DNA from: Planotetraspora kaengkrachanensis
GTDB lineage: Bacteria > Actinomycetota > Actinomycetes > Streptosporangiales > Streptosporangiaceae
Length of the DNA stretch: 64,000 nucleotides
Reading direction: 5' to 3'
NCBI RefSeq assembly: GCF_016862895.1
Contig: NZ_BONV01000032.1
Coordinates: forward strand, 62,001 to 126,000
Made by a program: the position numbers and the translations under genes
Notes under the pieces: model-generated
Database searches by the model: none
What the model was told of the DNA's origin: nothing
The model's input: only the letters and a program-made list of their open reading frames with translations
Shown: positions 23,771 to 30,796 of the stretch, one piece after another
How positions within the stretch are numbered: position 1 is the stretch's first letter
Layout of the letters: each line of letters starts with the position of its first letter

Positions 23771-24958
23771 ATGGACATCGCAGACGCCCCGCTGGCCGCG
23801 GCCGACGACCTCAACCGCCGCGCCAGGTCGTCCCGGACGGAGCGAGGTGAGAACCCGCAGCTCGAGGCACTGGCCCTGGCCGTGTCGGCCAACCAGCCCG
23901 TGCTTTTGTGGGGTGAACCCGGCATCGGGAAGTCGGCGGGCCTGGAACGGCTCGCCTCCGGGCTCGGCGTCCCGCTGGAGACGGTCATCGCCAGCGTGCA
24001 CGAGCCGTCCGACTTCGCCGGGCTGCCCATCGTCGGAGACGACCCGGGCACGACCGGTGTGCCCATGGCGCCGCCCGACTGGGCCGTGCGACTGGTGCGG
24101 GCGGGGCGTGGGCTGGTCTTCTTCGACGAACTGTCCTCCGCTCCGCCGGCCGTGCAGGCGGCCCTGCTGCGCGTCGTCCTCGAACGGCGCGTGGGCAGCC
24201 TCGTGCTTCCCGAGCAGGTGCGGATCGTCGCGGCGGCCAACCCCCCGTCGAGTGCCGCCGACGGCTGGCATCTCAGCCCGCCGCTGGCCAACCGCTTCAT
24301 CCACCTGCGGTGGACCCATGACCCGCGCACCGTCGCGCGCGGCATGGCGGGGGTCTGGCCGCAGGTGCCGATCCCCGTCGTCGAACCGGCGAGGGTCAAC
24401 GGCGCCCTCGCCCGTGCGCGCGGCGCCATCTCCGGCTTCCTCACCGCGCGCCCCGGACTGGTGCATCTCATGCCCGAGGACGCGGAGGGCAGAGGTGGGG
24501 CCTGGCCGTCACCGCGCACGTGGGAGATGGCCCTGCGGCTCCTCGGGGTCGGGCACGCGTCCCGGGCCGGGAGGGAGGCGCTGGCGACCGCGCTGGTCGG
24601 GGCCGTCGGTGAAGGCGCCGGCATCGAGTTGCTGTCCTATCTCGAGCACCTGGACCTGCCCGACCCCGATCGGGTCCTGGCCGACCCCGATGCCTTCGAC
24701 CTGCCCGAGCGCGGCGACCGGCAACTGGCCTTCCTCACCGCGGTCGTCGCCGCCGTGCACACGGACCTCACCCGGCCACGGTGGGAGGCGGGGTGGGCCG
24801 TGCTGGCCAAGGCCGCCGAGGCGGGCGTCCCCGACGTCGCGGCCCGAGCGGCCGTCGACCTCGCGGCGCTGCGCGACACCGACTGGCCTGTGCCGATCGG
24901 CATCGACGCGTTCGTCGACCTGCTCCAGTTGTCAGGCGCATTGCCGGCCGATGGGTGA
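23771..24958 (+). CDS. MoxR-type AAA+ ATPase
   Basis: 395-residue AAA+ ATPase of the MoxR group. Walker A is GEPGIGKS (residues 48-55), Walker B LVFFDELSS with intact acidic pair (about 116-124), sensor 1 VAAANPP, and the arginine-finger region LSPPLANRFIHLRW. The C-terminal lid runs to about 395. MoxR ATPases act with VWA proteins to remodel or load cofactors into client complexes; such a partner is encoded immediately downstream with an 8-bp overlap. It is the energy-using component of the operon. Confidence 0.93.
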   Translation: MDIADAPLAAADDLNRRARSSRTERGENPQLEALALAVSANQPVLLWGEPGIGKSAGLERLASGLGVPLETVIASVHEPSDFAGLPIVGDDPGTTGVPMAPPDWAVRLVRAGRGLVFFDELSSAPPAVQAALLRVVLERRVGSLVLPEQVRIVAAANPPSSAADGWHLSPPLANRFIHLRWTHDPRTVARGMAGVWPQVPIPVVEPARVNGALARARGAISGFLTARPGLVHLMPEDAEGRGGAWPSPRTWEMALRLLGVGHASRAGREALATALVGAVGEGAGIELLSYLEHLDLPDPDRVLADPDAFDLPERGDRQLAFLTAVVAAVHTDLTRPRWEAGWAVLAKAAEAGVPDVAARAAVDLAALRDTDWPVPIGIDAFVDLLQLSGALPADG

Positions 24959-26147
24959 CCGCGACGTCGCCGGGCTCGACCGGGTCAAGCTGCTCGCCGC
25001 CCGCTACCGTGCGGCCGTCGACCGCCCCTACCTCGCCTCCGCGCTGTACGCGTTGTCGATCGTGCCGAGCGTGACCGTGCCGACGATGGCCGTGGACCGG
25101 AGGTGGCGCTGTTACGTGTCGCCGGGCTTCGTCGACTCCACCCCGGTGGAGGAGCTCGCCGGCGTCTGGATACACGAGGTGGCGCATCTTCTGCGCGACC
25201 ACCACGGCCGCGCCGACCGGCTGCCCGCCGCGGAACAGGCCGACCGGCTGCGCGTCAACGTCGCCCAGGACTGCGAGATCAACGACGACCTGGTCGCCGA
25301 CGGCGTTCCACTGCCCGAGGGTCGGCTGGTGCCCGGCCTCTTCGGTCTTCCTCCCGGCCGGCTGTTCGAGGCGTACCTGCCTCGGATACCGTCCTCGCCG
25401 CAGGTGCACGACTGCGGCTCCGGCGCCCACGGAAGGCATGTCTCCTGGGAGCCGCGGGACACCGACGGGGGGATCGGCCCGGTGGAGGTCGGTGCGCTGC
25501 GCCGTACGACCGCGCAGGCGATGCGGGCTCACCTGCGCGGCCGCGGCGACCTGCCCGAGGGGTGGCGGCGATGGGCGGACCAGGTCCTCGAACCGGTTGT
25601 GAACTGGCGCAGGATGCTGGCGGGGGCGGTCAGGGAGGCGGTGGCCTGGGCCGCGGGCGCGGTCGACTACACCTACCGCAGGCCGTCCCGCCGCACGCCC
25701 GCTCTGCGTGGAGTCGTGCTGCCGAGCCTGCGCCGCCCGCTGCCCAGGGTGGCGGTCGTGGTCGACACCTCGGGGTCGATGGGCGAGGGCGAACTGGCGG
25801 CGGCACTGGCGGAGATCACCGGCGTGCTGCGCGAGGTCGGCGTCCGGGGCAATCGCGTCACGGTGCTCGCGTGCGACGCCGACGTCCGGGCGGTTTCGCG
25901 GGTGACCGACGTCACGCAGGTCACGTTGACCGGAGGAGGGGGCACCGACATGCGCGCCGGCATCGCGGCCGCACTCGCCGTACCCGACCGGCCGAGTGTG
26001 GTGATCGTGCTCACGGACGGCCTCACCCCCTGGCCCGCAGAAACGCCCTCATGCCGGGTGATCTGCGTCCTGATCGGTGACGCCGCCTCCTCCGGCCGTC
26101 CTGATCCGCCCGCCTGGGCGGAGACCGTACGCGTCCCCGCCGTGTGA
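24951..26147 (+). CDS. VWA-like protein with metallopeptidase-like N-terminus (DUF2201 type)
   Basis: 398 residues. The N-terminal domain carries HEVAHLL (HExxH at residues 75-79), as in the putative metallopeptidase domain that accompanies DUF2201 VWA-like proteins. The C-terminal domain, starting about residue 265, is VWA-like with MIDAS elements DTSGSMG (272-278), a GGGGTDM loop and a VIVLTDG strand. The start codon lies inside the end of the MoxR gene, so MoxR and VWA are stoichiometrically coupled. Last gene of the operon; the stop is 4 bp from a convergent SDR gene. Confidence 0.9.
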   Translation: MGDRDVAGLDRVKLLAARYRAAVDRPYLASALYALSIVPSVTVPTMAVDRRWRCYVSPGFVDSTPVEELAGVWIHEVAHLLRDHHGRADRLPAAEQADRLRVNVAQDCEINDDLVADGVPLPEGRLVPGLFGLPPGRLFEAYLPRIPSSPQVHDCGSGAHGRHVSWEPRDTDGGIGPVEVGALRRTTAQAMRAHLRGRGDLPEGWRRWADQVLEPVVNWRRMLAGAVREAVAWAAGAVDYTYRRPSRRTPALRGVVLPSLRRPLPRVAVVVDTSGSMGEGELAAALAEITGVLREVGVRGNRVTVLACDADVRAVSRVTDVTQVTLTGGGGTDMRAGIAAALAVPDRPSVVIVLTDGLTPWPAETPSCRVICVLIGDAASSGRPDPPAWAETVRVPAV

Positions 26148-26151
26148 CCTG

Positions 26152-26994
26152 TCAGGACTCGTCGGCGGGGAAGTCGGCCGACCGGCTGACCTCGGCCCAC
26201 TTCTCGGCCTCCGCCGCGCGTACGCGGGACGCCTCCGCGGCCATGTCGACCGCGCGTGCGCCGAGCAGCAGGCGCAGGGGCGGTTCCTCCAGACGCACGA
26301 TGTCGGTGATGATCCTGGCCGCCCTGGCGGGGTCGCCGGGCCACTGGTGGACGGTCGACTCGCGGTAGCGGTTCATCGCGCCGACCGTCTCCTCGTAGTC
26401 CGGGCTCACCGGCGGCGTCCGCATGGAGGAGCCGCCCCAGTCGGTCCGGAAGCCGCCCGGTTCGATGATGGTCACCTTGACCCCGAACGGCTTCGCCTCG
26501 TTGCTGAGCACCTCGGAGAAGCCTTCGACGGCCCACTTGGCGGTCTGGTAGGCGCCCATGCCGGGCGTGCCGCCGACGCGTCCGCCGATGGAGGAGAACT
26601 GGATGAAGTGGCCCGAGCGCTGCCCGCGCAGCACGGGCAGGGCGGCCTTGGTGACGTTGACCACGCCGAACAGGTTGGTCTCGATCTGCTGACGGAAGTC
26701 GTCGTCGGTGAGGTCTTCGATGGAGGCGCTGTTGGCGTAGCCGGCGTTGTTCACGACGACGTCGAGCCGCCCGAACTCGTCCACCGCCGTCCGCACGGCG
26801 GCGTGGGCCGCGGCGGCGTCGGTCACGTCGAGCGCGATCGCCCGTACGGAGTCGCCGTACTCCTTGACAAGATCGTCGAGCTGCTCCGGCGTGCGGGCGG
26901 TCGCGACGACCTTGTCGCCGTCCTCAAGGGCGGCCTCGGCCAATTCGCGGCCGAAGCCGCGTGAGCTGCCGGTGATGAGCCAGGTCCTGGTCAC
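26152..26994 (-). CDS. SDR family oxidoreductase
   Basis: 280-residue classical SDR. TGSSRGFG cofactor loop near the N-terminus, VVVNNAGY, catalytic S.....YQTAK (Ser, Tyr, Lys present) and EPGGFRTDW. The GTG at 26994 is chosen because GAGGGA lies upstream and the conserved fold starts with TRTWLITGSSRG; a longer ATG form from 27036 would overlap the operator. Divergent from a TetR regulator that most likely represses it. Confidence 0.92.
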   Translation of the reverse strand: MTRTWLITGSSRGFGRELAEAALEDGDKVVATARTPEQLDDLVKEYGDSVRAIALDVTDAAAAHAAVRTAVDEFGRLDVVVNNAGYANSASIEDLTDDDFRQQIETNLFGVVNVTKAALPVLRGQRSGHFIQFSSIGGRVGGTPGMGAYQTAKWAVEGFSEVLSNEAKPFGVKVTIIEPGGFRTDWGGSSMRTPPVSPDYEETVGAMNRYRESTVHQWPGDPARAARIITDIVRLEEPPLRLLLGARAVDMAAEASRVRAAEAEKWAEVSRSADFPADES

Positions 26995-27016
26995 AGGTGT
27001 TCCCTCTTCAGTAACT

Positions 27017-27084
27017 AACTGACTGGTTGGATACATGGATAGAGAAGCACCCGGGGAACGGATGTGTCAACTGACCGGTTAGTT
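27017..27084. promoter_or_regulatory. Two TetR operators in the SDR/tetR divergent promoter
   Basis: Site 1 (27017-27032) AACTGACTGGTTGGAT and site 2 (27069-27084) AACTGACCGGTTAGTT match at 12 of 16 positions. Site 2 is a near-perfect palindrome around ACCGGT. One site overlaps the SDR leader and the other lies just before tetR, so both genes are probably autorepressed. Confidence 0.75.
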
Positions 27085-27106
27085 GTACGGGTGGTAGGCT
27101 CCCGGA

Positions 27107-27685
27107 ATGGCACGCGACGCGGATCAGACGAGGAAACGGCTGCTGGAGGCGGCGGCCGCCGAGTTCGCCGCGTTCGGCATCGCGGGAGCCAGGGTCGATC
27201 GCATCGCCGAGGCCGCCGGGTGCAACAAGGCGATGATCTACGCGTACTTCGGCAACAAGGACCAGTTGTTCGACGCGGTCTTCACCGCCCTCGTCGCCGC
27301 GACCATCGAGCACGTGCCGTTCGACGCCGAGGACCTGCCGGGGTACGCCGGACGGCTGTTCGACCGCTACGAAGACGACCTCGCGACCGTACGACTGGCC
27401 ACCTGGTACCGGCTGGAGCGCCCGCATGGCGCCCCACTGCAGGCCATTGTGGCGTCAAACACGACCAAGCTCGAGAAGGTGGCGCGGGCCCAGCGGGACG
27501 GCGTGGTGCCCGATCGCTACTCGCCCGCCGAGATCTTGACGCTGGTCATCGCCACAGCTGGGGCGTGGGCCTCGGTCACCCCCGAACTGGGCAAGAACGC
27601 CCCCGCCGACCGCGCGCGCCGCAGGTGGACCGTCGTCGACGCCGTACGGCGGCTGCTCGCGGAAGAGGCGGCCGCGTCCACCTGA
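27107..27685 (+). CDS. TetR family transcriptional regulator
   Basis: 192 residues. The N-terminal HTH (QTRKRLLEAAAAEFAAFGIAGARVDRIAEAAGCNKAMIYAYFGNKDQLFDAVF, residues 6-58) is typical of TetR, and the C-terminal ligand-binding domain resembles TetR_C members (TW.RLERPHGAPL...V). Divergent from the SDR gene with two operators between them. The ligand is unknown, possibly the SDR substrate. Confidence 0.95.
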   Translation: MARDADQTRKRLLEAAAAEFAAFGIAGARVDRIAEAAGCNKAMIYAYFGNKDQLFDAVFTALVAATIEHVPFDAEDLPGYAGRLFDRYEDDLATVRLATWYRLERPHGAPLQAIVASNTTKLEKVARAQRDGVVPDRYSPAEILTLVIATAGAWASVTPELGKNAPADRARRRWTVVDAVRRLLAEEAAAST

Positions 27686-27694
27686 GACGCGGCC
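27670..27694 (+). terminator. Hairpin at the end of tetR
   Basis: Perfect 9-bp stem GGCCGCGTC / GACGCGGCC with a 7-base loop spanning the tetR stop codon, between convergent tetR and agaS. Confidence 0.6.
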
Positions 27695-27704
27695 GCGTGC
27701 GCCG

Positions 27705-28583
27705 TCAGGCGGGGAGGATGACCGACCGGGTCAGGTGCATCGGCCGGTCAGGATCGAGGCCCGCGGCGTGGGCGCGGGCGACGGCCACCCGCTGGACGCG
27801 GACGAGTTCGGCCATGGGGTCGAGGGCCGATTCCAGGAGCGTGCCGCCGGTGGCCTCGACCTGGTCGCGCAACCCGCTCGGAGCGGTGCCGAGCATCCAG
27901 GTGATCCGGCCCGGCTCCGCGATGGCGATCGGGCCGTGACGGTATTCCATGGCGAGGTAGGCCTCGGTCCACGCTCGGCACGCCTCCCGCATCTTCAGCG
28001 CCGCCTCCTGCGCGATGCCGTACGTCCAGCCGGTGCCGAGGAAGGAGAACTGCTCGGCGGTGAGGAGCGCCTCGGGGAGCGGCTCGGCCAGCGCGCGCTC
28101 GCCGTCCGCGATGACGGAGGTGAGGTCCTCGCCGAGATGCATGCGGAGCAGGGCGAGTTGGGTCGTGGCGAAGCGGGTCTGCACCACGGACTGCTCGTCG
28201 GCGAAGCCGAGGACGATCGTCTCGTCCGCCAGCCCGGTCACGGGCGTGTCCGCGTCCGCCGTGACGGCGGTGGTCCTGGTGCCGGATTCCTTCGCCCGGC
28301 GAAGGAGATCGAGGACCTCGGTGGTGGTCCCCGACCGGGTGAGGGCGACGACGCGGTCGTACGGACGCCCCAGCGGCGCCTCGGAAGCGGCGAAGGCGTC
28401 GGTCTCGCCGTGCCCCGCCCGTTCACGGAGGACCGCGTAGCTCTGGGCGACGAACCACGAGGTGCCGCAGCCGACGACGGCGACGCGTTCGCCCGGGGCC
28501 GGCAGGGCCTGGACCGGAACGGAGGCGGCCGTACGCCAGCAGTCCGGTTGTGAGGCGATCTCGGCCTCGGTGTGGGTGGTCAT
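27705..28583 (-). CDS. agaS: SIS-domain sugar isomerase/deaminase, AgaS-like
   Basis: 292-residue protein with two SIS halves, like AgaS-type galactosamine-6-phosphate deaminase/isomerases. The N-terminus EAEIASQPDCWRTA has the family's E(I)xxQPxxW signature; VAVVGCGTSWFVAQ, LTRSGTTTEVLDLL (phosphosugar loop) and FLGTGWTYGIAQEAALKMREACRAWTEAYLAMEYRHGP follow. It would convert GalN-6-P to tagatose-6-P, feeding the kinase and aldolase encoded at 17.3-19.2 kb. The ATG at 28583 has GGAGG upstream; the short in-frame extension would run into the operator. Confidence 0.85.
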   Translation of the reverse strand: MTTHTEAEIASQPDCWRTAASVPVQALPAPGERVAVVGCGTSWFVAQSYAVLRERAGHGETDAFAASEAPLGRPYDRVVALTRSGTTTEVLDLLRRAKESGTRTTAVTADADTPVTGLADETIVLGFADEQSVVQTRFATTQLALLRMHLGEDLTSVIADGERALAEPLPEALLTAEQFSFLGTGWTYGIAQEAALKMREACRAWTEAYLAMEYRHGPIAIAEPGRITWMLGTAPSGLRDQVEATGGTLLESALDPMAELVRVQRVAVARAHAAGLDPDRPMHLTRSVILPA

Positions 28584-28596
28584 GCCGCCTCCAGAT

Positions 28597-28646
28597 ATGG
28601 TTCGTTTCTGCATATTTCATAGCATTAATGAACAACTTTGTGCATA
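28597..28646 (-). promoter_or_regulatory. AgaR/DeoR-type operator upstream of agaS
   Basis: 28597-28630 matches the element upstream of the kinase-aldolase operon at 31 of 34 bases (TTTCTGCAT, TTTCATAGCA cores); the next 17 bases are also partly conserved (TGTGCA.AG). This links the two loci 9 kb apart. The DeoR gene at 28846 is the obvious candidate regulator. Confidence 0.8.
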
Positions 28647-28681
28647 GCTCGGGGTGGGTCTCCGGCGTGTGCCAGGCTGGT

Positions 28682-28705
28682 GCGCGCGAGCGCGCGAGCG
28701 CGCGG
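28682..28705. repeat. Alternating GCGCGCGA octamer repeat
   Basis: Three tandem copies of GCGCGCGA/G in the agaS-deoR intergenic region; a purine-pyrimidine alternating tract able to form Z-DNA or a hairpin. Confidence 0.6.
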
Positions 28706-28759
28706 GAGTCGGGGGGCGGGCGCGGTGCCGCGGATAGTCGGGGCTGACGAATGAGCGGG

Positions 28760-28793
28760 TCTGGTGAACGGCCGGCCGCCTCTGGTGAACGGT
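28760..28793 (+). promoter_or_regulatory. Direct repeats upstream of the DeoR gene
   Basis: TCTGGTGAACGG occurs at 28760 and 28781, 21 bp apart (two helical turns), 53 bp before the deoR start. Possible activator or autoregulatory site. Confidence 0.4.
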
Positions 28794-28845
28794 CGGCGGA
28801 CGGGTGAGGGTGTGGGGCGGCGTTGAGTAGGCAGGGTGAGGCACG

Positions 28846-29616
28846 GTGAGCAGGTACGAGCGGTGGAACGCCATCCTGGAGCTCCTCGCGGAGGAGGGCC
28901 GGTTGTCGGTCGAGCAGGCCGCGCAGTCGCTGGACGTGTCCACCGCGACGATCCGGCGCGATTTCGACGAGCTGGCGGGCCAGCAGCTGCTGATGCGGAC
29001 GCGCGGCGGCGCCGTCACCCAGAGCGTGAGCTACGACCTGCCCCTGCGGTACAAGACGGCCCGGCACGCGGGGGAGAAGCAGCGGATCGCCAAGGCGGCC
29101 GCGGCCCTGGTGGAGCCGGGCGCGGTGGTCGGAATGAACGGCGGGACGACCACCTCCGAGGTCGCGCGGGCGCTGGCCACGGTGGCGGATCCGGAGATCG
29201 GCTTCACGATCGTCACCAACGCGCTGAACATCGCGGCGGAGCTGACCGTCCGTCAGCACGTGAAGATCGTGGTGACCGGGGGAGTGGCCCGGCCGCAGTC
29301 CTACGAGCTGATCGGCCCGCTGGCGTCGGGCGTGCTGGACCAGGTGGCGATAGAGATCGCCTTTCTCGGGGTGGACGCGATCGACGTCGACGCGGGGGCC
29401 ACCGCGCATCATGAGGGAGAGGCGAGCGTCAACAGCCAGCTGATCGAGCGGGCCGCCCGCGTGGTGGTCGTCGCCGACGCGTCCAAGGTCGGCCGCCGGG
29501 CGTTCGCGCGGATCTGCCCGATCGGGTCGATCGACACGCTGGTCACCGATGACGGCCTGCCCGATGACGCCGCGGTTCGTCTCACCGAAGCCGGCGTAAC
29601 CGTCCTCCGCGTCTGA
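28846..29616 (+). CDS. DeoR/GlpR family regulator, AgaR-like
   Basis: 256 residues. N-terminal DeoR HTH (RYERWNAILELLAEEGRLSVEQAAQSLDVSTATIRRDFDELAGQQLLMRTRGGAV, residues 3-57) followed by a sugar-phosphate sensor domain with GMNGGTTTSEVARAL, IVTNALNIAAEL and VVVVADASKVGRRAF. The GTG at 28846 is preceded by GTGAGG. Divergent from agaS and near its operator, so it most likely represses both agaS and the kinase-aldolase operon and releases on a hexosamine or ketose phosphate. Confidence 0.93.
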   Translation: MSRYERWNAILELLAEEGRLSVEQAAQSLDVSTATIRRDFDELAGQQLLMRTRGGAVTQSVSYDLPLRYKTARHAGEKQRIAKAAAALVEPGAVVGMNGGTTTSEVARALATVADPEIGFTIVTNALNIAAELTVRQHVKIVVTGGVARPQSYELIGPLASGVLDQVAIEIAFLGVDAIDVDAGATAHHEGEASVNSQLIERAARVVVVADASKVGRRAFARICPIGSIDTLVTDDGLPDDAAVRLTEAGVTVLRV

Positions 29617-29618
29617 AT

Positions 29619-29713
29619 GGTGTGTGGGTGTGGGTGTGGGTGTGGGTGAGGGGGGTGTGAGTGTGAGTGTGAGGGGGGTGTGAGTGTGAGGGGGGTGTGG
29701 GTGTGGGGTTTGT
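29619..29713 (+). repeat. GT/GA-rich simple repeat with runs of G
   Basis: About 95 bases made only of G, T and A: GTGTGGG-type units, then three copies of a GAGGGGGGTGTG unit. Many runs of three or more G make four-stranded structures possible. It abuts the first unit of repeat array B and follows the deoR stop. Confidence 0.9.
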
Positions 29714-30179
29714 GTGATCATGCACAGGTTCGGTGGGAGGGCCCGTGAGCAGCCCTGATCCCGGCCGTGATCATGCACAGGTTCGGTGAGACCTCCCTGA
29801 CGTGGGGCTTCGCCAGTCGTGATCATGCACACTTTCGATTGAACCTGCCTTGACATGCCCACTTGCGGTTCGTGATCATGCGCGGATTCGGGGAATGCGG
29901 CGCTGGCCTGGGCTGGATAATCCCGTGATCATGCACGTGTGTACGGCGGGCACGGCCTTGCATGATCACGGAAGGGTTTTGGCAGGTCGGGCGGACTCGC
30001 GCCGAGTCTGTGCATGATCACGGACGGGTTTGGCCGGGCCATCGATGCCGCGACCGAAAGTGTGCATGATCACGACCGGGATCGGGGCCGGTCGGGGGCC
30101 CTTTCGCCGAATGCGTGCATGATCACCAACGGGCGCGGCCCAGGTGGCGAAGGGTGCTGCCGAATCCGTGCATGATCAC
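29714..30179. repeat. Array B of 52-53 bp repeats with central inversion
   Basis: Five plus-oriented heads GTGATCATGC at 29714, 29767, 29819, 29872 and 29925 (steps 53, 52, 53, 53), then five inverted heads ending at 29969, 30021, 30073, 30126 and 30179 (steps 52, 52, 53, 53). The two halves face each other across 29937-29958. After the head most units continue RGRTTCGGC or a close variant, then a variable stretch often containing GACCTGCC. No coding sequence can be supported here (29617-30192); apparent open frames are read-through of the repeat. Confidence 0.93.
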
Positions 30180-30192
30180 GCCAAAGAGGCGT

Positions 30193-30537
30193 TCAGCGGC
30201 CGGCCTCGTGGGCGTCGACGAGCTGTTTGGGGGCCGTCAGACACCAAGCCTCGGTGACGAGCTCGAACAGTTCCTCGCGGTCGATCTTCGCCAGATGTAC
30301 GACGACCCATCCGAACCGGCCCGCGGTGAACTGGACCTCGAACACGTCAGGGCGCTCCGCCACGAGCGCGATCTGTTCCTCGATCGTCGCCTTGAGGCCC
30401 ACGGTCTCGGTGCGCTCCCACAGATAGCCGAAGCCCTTGCCGCGCACCTTCAACGCGATCCAGCTGTCGCTGTCGCTCAACTTGACCTCGGGAAGGTCGT
30501 TCAGCATCTTGAGGAACTCGTCGACGGTCACACCCAT
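30193..30537 (-). CDS. MmcQ/YjbR family protein
   Basis: 114-residue YjbR-like double-wing fold protein: TVDEFLKMLNDLPEV, SWIALKVRGKGFGYLWERTETVGLKATIEEQIALVAERPDVFEVQFTAGRFGWVVVHLAKIDREELFELVTEAW. The family's function is unclear, with suspected DNA binding. It sits alone, 14 bp after repeat array B ends and about 40 bp before the next repeat unit, so it looks like a single-gene cassette within the array. Confidence 0.88.
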   Translation of the reverse strand: MGVTVDEFLKMLNDLPEVKLSDSDSWIALKVRGKGFGYLWERTETVGLKATIEEQIALVAERPDVFEVQFTAGRFGWVVVHLAKIDREELFELVTEAWCLTAPKQLVDAHEAGR

Positions 30538-30578
30538 GGCCTACATGTACCAAAGCCGTCCGACATTTCTCAGGGATC

Positions 30579-30789
30579 GCCTCAATCTCGTATTCCGTCA
30601 TGCAGCGGGCCACGGTCTTGTGCATGATCACGGCAGGTGTCTGCGCAGGTCGATGACGCTGTCGCCGAATCCGTGCATGATCACGCTCGGCGTTGGGCCA
30701 GTTCGGCGCGGCTCCGGCCGAATCTGTGCATGATCACGCCTAAGGGGGGGCAGGTCGCGCGGGCCTTCGCCGAGCCTGTGCATGATCAC
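30579..30789 (-). repeat. Array D of 52-53 bp repeats
   Basis: Four units in the inverted orientation with heads (GTGATCATGC on the minus strand) ending at 30631, 30684, 30737 and 30789 (steps 53, 53, 52). Heads are followed by ACGGATTCGGC, ACAGATTCGGC and ACAGGCTCGGC; units two and four carry CGACCTGC. Same orientation as the right half of array B, on the other side of the YjbR gene. Ends 7 bp from the stop of gnd. Confidence 0.92.
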
Positions 30790-30796
30790 GCCTAGG

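Noticed and set aside
28423-29862. 479-residue minus-strand frame covering deoR and the repeats
   Set aside because: Its sequence is read-through of the GT-rich tract and repeat heads (CMIT segments) and a shadow of deoR; no domain.
29714-30789. CRISPR array
   Set aside because: Regular spacing invites it, but the conserved head is only about 12-20 bp, the bodies are partly conserved with a GACCTG-like core, orientation flips inside one array, and no cas genes are near.
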